From contig NZ_CP042220.2 in assembly GCF_007858975.2 (NCBI RefSeq), positions 1,054,001-1,118,000 on the forward strand: a stretch of 64,000 bases of DNA. Reading direction: 5' to 3'. A model generated the notes under the pieces. It did not search any database, was not told the DNA's origin, and saw nothing but the letters and a program-made list of their open reading frames with translations. The translations under genes were made by a program, and so were the position numbers. Below, one piece after another: positions 60,212 through 64,000 of this stretch (position 1 is its first letter; the number at the start of each line of letters is the position of its first letter). Source of the DNA: Dickeya poaceiphila. GTDB taxonomy: Bacteria; Pseudomonadota; Gammaproteobacteria; Enterobacterales; Enterobacteriaceae.

Positions 60212-61741
60212 TCAGGCTGGCTCTTCTTCGATGTACAGTTTCCAGCCGCTGACATCATCCCAATATTGTTGTTCCCGTTCCAGATCAAGTTGAACCAACA
60301 TGTTCTGATTGAAAAACCCGTGTGGGAAGATCAGCGTCCACGCGGTTTCGCTGGCGATAAGGCGCAGTGTTTTCGGCGTGGTGGTCGCCTGCCGTTGATT
60401 GTTCAGCAGAGCGGCGAGGCGCAACAACTGCACCATCGGCAGGTACTGTTTCTTTTTGAACAGATTAAAGCGCGGCAACTCTTCAAGCTTAATCGCCTTG
60501 CGATGCAGCCGTACTATTAACGCCAGCAATTGCTGCTGTTCCTGATTGAAACCCGGCAGGTTGGTATTTTGCAGAATATAGGCGGAGTGGCGATGCATAC
60601 CGCTGTGATTGATGCCAAGCCCCACTTCATGCAGCATGGCAGACCATTTCAGCAGTGCTCCCAGTTGCGGGTGCACCAATGAGGGATTCTGCTGCGCCCA
60701 TTGGGTATAAAGCTGCTCGGCGGTTTCCCGCACGCGTTTTGCCTGCTCCCTGTCAATGTTGTAATGGCTTGCCAGACTTTGTGCGGTACGGATACGAATA
60801 TCCTGATGGCGGAAACGCCCCTCCATCTCGTACAGCACCCCTTCGCGCAAAGCGCCGTCTGACAGGCGTAGCTCCCTAATGGCGAGCGCATCAAACACGC
60901 CGCACAGGATAGCTAAACCCGGCACCAGCACCGTCTGGCGATCTTCCGTCAGACCCGGCAGGCTGACCGCCCGAAAGTTTTTGAACTGTAGAATGCGCTC
61001 ACGCAGCATTTCCAGCCGATCTGGGGTGATCAACCCGTCTTTTTCCCCCATCGCCACCAGAATTTCGCAGGTAGCCTTGATAGTGCCGGACGCGCCGAGT
61101 GCGTAGTCCCAGCCATAGATACGGTATTCCCACGCCAGTGTTTCCAGTTTCTGGGCGGCGGCGAGCCGGGCGCGCCGGAAGTTGGCTTCGCTAATCTCGC
61201 CGTTGGGGAAAAACTGTTGGGCGAAGCTAACACACCCCATGCGGCGGCTTTCCACCAACATGGGTTCAAAGTCTTCACCGATGACCAGCTCGGTGGAACC
61301 GCCACCGATGTCGATAACCAGTTTGCGGCCTTTTTCCGGCTGAGTATGTTCTACTCCCATGAAGATCAACCGAGCTTCTTCATTGCCGGAAATAATTTCA
61401 ATCGGGTAGGGGATAATTTTAGCGGCGCGCCGCAAAAAATCCTGCGCATTGACCGCCTGGCGCAGTGCATGAGTACCGACAATCGAAACATTCGTGGCAT
61501 TAAAGCCTTGCAGCCGTTCGGCAAACAGCGCCAGACAGCCCAGCCCGCGCTGGATAGACTCCTCGCTTAGCCGGTTCTGGCTGTCCAGCCCGTCGGCCAG
61601 ATGCACGCGTTGTTTCAGGCGGCTCAACACTTGCAACGCGCCATTGACGACGCGGGCAACCACCATATGGAAACTGTTGGAACCCAGGTCGATAGCTGCA
61701 AATTCCTGCGGTTGTTCGGTAGTGTGATTCGTTAACGGCAT
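60212..61741 (-). CDS. ppx: Exopolyphosphatase
   Basis: Ppx removes terminal phosphates from polyphosphate and also hydrolyses pppGpp. The 509-aa protein has the actin-like ATPase motifs [17 protein letters not shown] and [16 protein letters not shown], and an HD-like C-terminal domain ([19 protein letters not shown]). The ATG at 61741 is four bases after the ppk stop; homology begins there rather than at 61798. It is in an operon with ppk. Confidence 0.96.
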   Translation of the reverse strand: MPLTNHTTEQPQEFAAIDLGSNSFHMVVARVVNGALQVLSRLKQRVHLADGLDSQNRLSEESIQRGLGCLALFAERLQGFNATNVSIVGTHALRQAVNAQDFLRRAAKIIPYPIEIISGNEEARLIFMGVEHTQPEKGRKLVIDIGGGSTELVIGEDFEPMLVESRRMGCVSFAQQFFPNGEISEANFRRARLAAAQKLETLAWEYRIYGWDYALGASGTIKATCEILVAMGEKDGLITPDRLEMLRERILQFKNFRAVSLPGLTEDRQTVLVPGLAILCGVFDALAIRELRLSDGALREGVLYEMEGRFRHQDIRIRTAQSLASHYNIDREQAKRVRETAEQLYTQWAQQNPSLVHPQLGALLKWSAMLHEVGLGINHSGMHRHSAYILQNTNLPGFNQEQQQLLALIVRLHRKAIKLEELPRFNLFKKKQYLPMVQLLRLAALLNNQRQATTTPKTLRLIASETAWTLIFPHGFFNQNMLVQLDLEREQQYWDDVSGWKLYIEEEPA

Positions 61742-61745
61742 TGGG

Positions 61746-63815
61746 TCAGGCCTGTTCTCCGGGTTGCTCAAGCGCCTTGATATAGTCATAGATGGCATTC
61801 TGGGCGCGTACTTTGCGCCGGTTACCGCGGGTGACGTAGCGATTGCTCAGTTCCTTGTCTACCACACGGGCTTTTACCGTATCGCTGAACAAAATATCCA
61901 GCATGTCCAGCACCCGTTCCTTCAGCCTGTTATCAAGTATTTCCACCGCGACTTCGATACGGTAATCAATATTACGTGTCATCCAGTCAGCGGATGACAG
62001 GAAGACCTTGTGGTTGCCACCGTTGTGGAACACATAGACGCGATCATGCTCCAGATAACGGTCAAGGATACTGATAACCCGAATATTATCGCTGATTCCG
62101 GGGAGTTCTGGAATCAGCGAACACATGCCGCGCACCAGAAGATTGATTTTTACTCCGGCAGTGGAGGCGGCATACAGCCGGTCTACCAGCCCTTTATCTA
62201 CCAGATTGTTTACTTTCAGGGTGATTCTGGCTTCCTGACCTGCCTGCGCATTGGCGATTTCATCGTCGATCATCTGATAGAGACGGTCGCGGGAGTTTTG
62301 TGGCGACACCAGCAGATAGTCGAAACTGACAGGCCGATATGGGTTTTCAATGAAGTTAAATACCCGGCGGACTTCGTTGGTGATGCGTTCATCTGCGGTC
62401 AGCAACGAATAGTCGGTATACAGGCGTGCGGTTTTCTCGTTGAAGTTGCCGGTGCCGATGTGGGCGTAACGCACGATGTTGTCCCCTTCTTTGCGGGAAA
62501 TGAGGAACAATTTGGCGTGGATTTTCAGCCCCGGTACCGAGAAGATAACGTGAACCCCCGCTTCCGTTAGCCGTTTGGCCCAGTGAATATTGGCTTCTTC
62601 GTCAAAGCGCGCCTGCAACTCCACCACCACAGTGACTTTCTTGCCGTTGTGAGCGGCGTGGATCATCGAATTGATAATGCGGGAATCTTTCGCCACACGG
62701 TAAATATTGATGCGGATCGAGAGCACGCTGGGGTCGAAAGAGGCCTGACGCAGCAGCTCAAGCACGTGTTCAAACGTGTGGTACGGGTAGTACAGCAGCA
62801 CGTCGCGGTGGCGAATGGCGTCAAAACCGTTGCGGAACTGGCTGAACCAATGATGGCGCAGGCGCGGCATCGGTTTGTTGACCAGATTGGCGCGGCCAAT
62901 ATTCGGGAAGCCGATAAAGTCTTTGAAATTGTGGTAACGACCGCCAGGGATCACGGAATCATAGGAAGAGATTCCCAGATTATGCAGCAAGCGTTCCACC
63001 ATGGCATCGGGCATGTCGCGTTGATAGACGAAGCGCACCGGCTTGGCGGTCAGGCGTTGCTTCAGGCTGGAGGACATCAATTCCAGCAAGCTGGATTCCA
63101 TTTCGGTGACCAGATCGTATTCGGCGTCGCGGGTCATTTTCATCGAGTAGGCATTAAGCGAGTCGAATTCGAAAAAGCCGCGGAAAATATCATCGAGACA
63201 ATAGCGCAGGATGTTGTCGATAAGAATCATCGTCTTGCGGCGATGTGGCGCTTCTGGCGGCAGGTCAACAAAACGGGGAACCTTGTCGGATGGAATTTCC
63301 AGCAACGCGTAATCGACTTTCTCGCCGCGGATGATTTCCACCGCCAGGTAGGTGTAATCGTCTTTCAGAAACTCTACCAGATTGGTTTCCGGCAGAAGCA
63401 GAATCGGTGTGATGTGTGGGCGCAGGTTCTGCCTGAAATACTCGCGCAGCCAGATTTGCTGGTTGGGGGAAACCTGACGCTCATTGACCAGAAAGATCTG
63501 GTTGCGTGCCATTTCCAATAGCAGTTCATTGTACAGGTTGTCGAACAGTTGGTCGGTTTTCAGTACCCTGGTTTGAATTTTGCCGAGTAAATGGCGCAGT
63601 TCGCCGGCGGAGCCTTGTTCTTCGTTGATTAGGATACGGCGTTTTAGGTCGGCAAAGCGGACTTTGTAGAACTCATCCAGATTGCTGGAATAGATCCCCA
63701 GAAATCGCATCCGTTCAATCAACGGATTCGTTTTGTCCGCCGCTTCCTGCAAAACTCGCTCATTAAAGGATAACCAACTCAACTCTTTTTCTATGTAGAG
63801 TTTGTCCTGATGCAT
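61746..63815 (-). CDS. ppk: Polyphosphate kinase 1
   Basis: Ppk1 makes polyphosphate from ATP. The 689-aa enzyme (688 in E. coli) starts [20 protein letters not shown]. The autophosphorylated histidine lies in [13 protein letters not shown], and the [15 protein letters not shown] and [15 protein letters not shown] segments form the PLD-like active site. It is the first gene of the ppk-ppx operon. Confidence 0.97.
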   Translation of the reverse strand: MHQDKLYIEKELSWLSFNERVLQEAADKTNPLIERMRFLGIYSSNLDEFYKVRFADLKRRILINEEQGSAGELRHLLGKIQTRVLKTDQLFDNLYNELLLEMARNQIFLVNERQVSPNQQIWLREYFRQNLRPHITPILLLPETNLVEFLKDDYTYLAVEIIRGEKVDYALLEIPSDKVPRFVDLPPEAPHRRKTMILIDNILRYCLDDIFRGFFEFDSLNAYSMKMTRDAEYDLVTEMESSLLELMSSSLKQRLTAKPVRFVYQRDMPDAMVERLLHNLGISSYDSVIPGGRYHNFKDFIGFPNIGRANLVNKPMPRLRHHWFSQFRNGFDAIRHRDVLLYYPYHTFEHVLELLRQASFDPSVLSIRINIYRVAKDSRIINSMIHAAHNGKKVTVVVELQARFDEEANIHWAKRLTEAGVHVIFSVPGLKIHAKLFLISRKEGDNIVRYAHIGTGNFNEKTARLYTDYSLLTADERITNEVRRVFNFIENPYRPVSFDYLLVSPQNSRDRLYQMIDDEIANAQAGQEARITLKVNNLVDKGLVDRLYAASTAGVKINLLVRGMCSLIPELPGISDNIRVISILDRYLEHDRVYVFHNGGNHKVFLSSADWMTRNIDYRIEVAVEILDNRLKERVLDMLDILFSDTVKARVVDKELSNRYVTRGNRRKVRAQNAIYDYIKALEQPGEQA

Positions 63816-64000
63816 TATCGCTCCATTACACTATTTTGACTTAAGTGCAGCTACTATCCACGTTCATTATGGCGCGCAAATGACGATAAAAGCGAATGCG
63901 CGTATCGACTTACCATTGTCATATTACAGGTGTAAAGGCAACATATGTTACCCCGTCAATGACGGGAATGTTCACTTCCTCTGTATTTATGCAAGGGGAT

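Noticed and set aside
62583..63521. 312-codon plus-strand ORF inside ppk
   Set aside because: It is the antisense shadow of ppk. The sense protein is full length with all motifs, and the antisense product has no family features.
63880..63960. Possible Pho box upstream of ppk (CTGTAATATGACAAT on the minus strand)
   Set aside because: Only a weak match to the CTGTCAT repeats, and no second properly spaced repeat is seen.
1..64000. CRISPR array, rRNA operon or replication origin
   Set aside because: No regularly spaced repeats, rRNA-like sequence or clustered DnaA boxes were noticed.

Overview
The window looks like a chromosome segment of a soft-rot Pectobacteriaceae bacterium, most probably Dickeya or a close relative. 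This rests on overall resemblance, not on a search. The core genes are close to E. coli and Erwinia homologues and keep enterobacterial gene order. A protealysin/emfourin pair, a GDSL-esterase autotransporter and an ERIC element fit the same group.

Layout. 1-10330: housekeeping block on the plus strand, ndk, rlmN, pilW-rodZ-ispG (cell shape, isoprenoid), hisS-yfgM-bamB (tRNA charging, envelope assembly), der and yfgJ. 10331-11729: protealysin-type metalloprotease and its emfourin inhibitor. 11814-16500: xseA divergent from guaB-guaA (GMP synthesis). 16501-22000: AT-rich accessory island directly behind the guaA 3' end. It holds decayed IS3 pieces, repeated TGACGGTAA motifs, a perfect 23-bp inverted repeat, two overlapping genes for tiny secreted glycine-rich peptides, a secreted MccF/LD-carboxypeptidase-like peptidase, and a GDSL autotransporter. 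21816-23905: ERIC element, TPP riboswitch, an 86-codon internally deleted thiM coupled to thiD, and psiE. 23916-25471: the CyaR small RNA with a class II CRP site, next to trhP (yegQ). 25666-38874: an acetyltransferase, yqjG, and the mdtABCD-baeSR efflux operon with a candidate BaeR box. 39088-53575: nupC, an aldo/keto reductase, and the ompA-sulA-tfoX-yccS-yccF-helD-mgsA-csgI-yccU-hspQ-yccX-tusE-yccA block, in E. coli order.

53811-57600: tRNA-Ser(UGA) followed by a decayed integrative element. It contains an orphan ORF, a MazE/MazF-type toxin-antitoxin pair, an AlpA-like regulator, a frameshifted gene cut by an internally deleted IS630 element, a broken grpB-family gene, an intact grpB-family gene and an ABM-domain protein. 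57700-59524: a 20-codon micro-ORF before a G9 tract and a strong terminator, an isochorismatase-family hydrolase, a DUF4186 protein and a UspF-like stress protein. 59770-63815: yfgG and the ppk-ppx polyphosphate operon.

The best candidates for something undescribed are the glycine-rich peptide pair with the neighbouring S66 peptidase (17.1-19.4 kb), the 20-residue MSSKNRWW...CVGDC micro-ORF (57.7 kb), and the mini-ThiM. The rest of the window is largely conventional.
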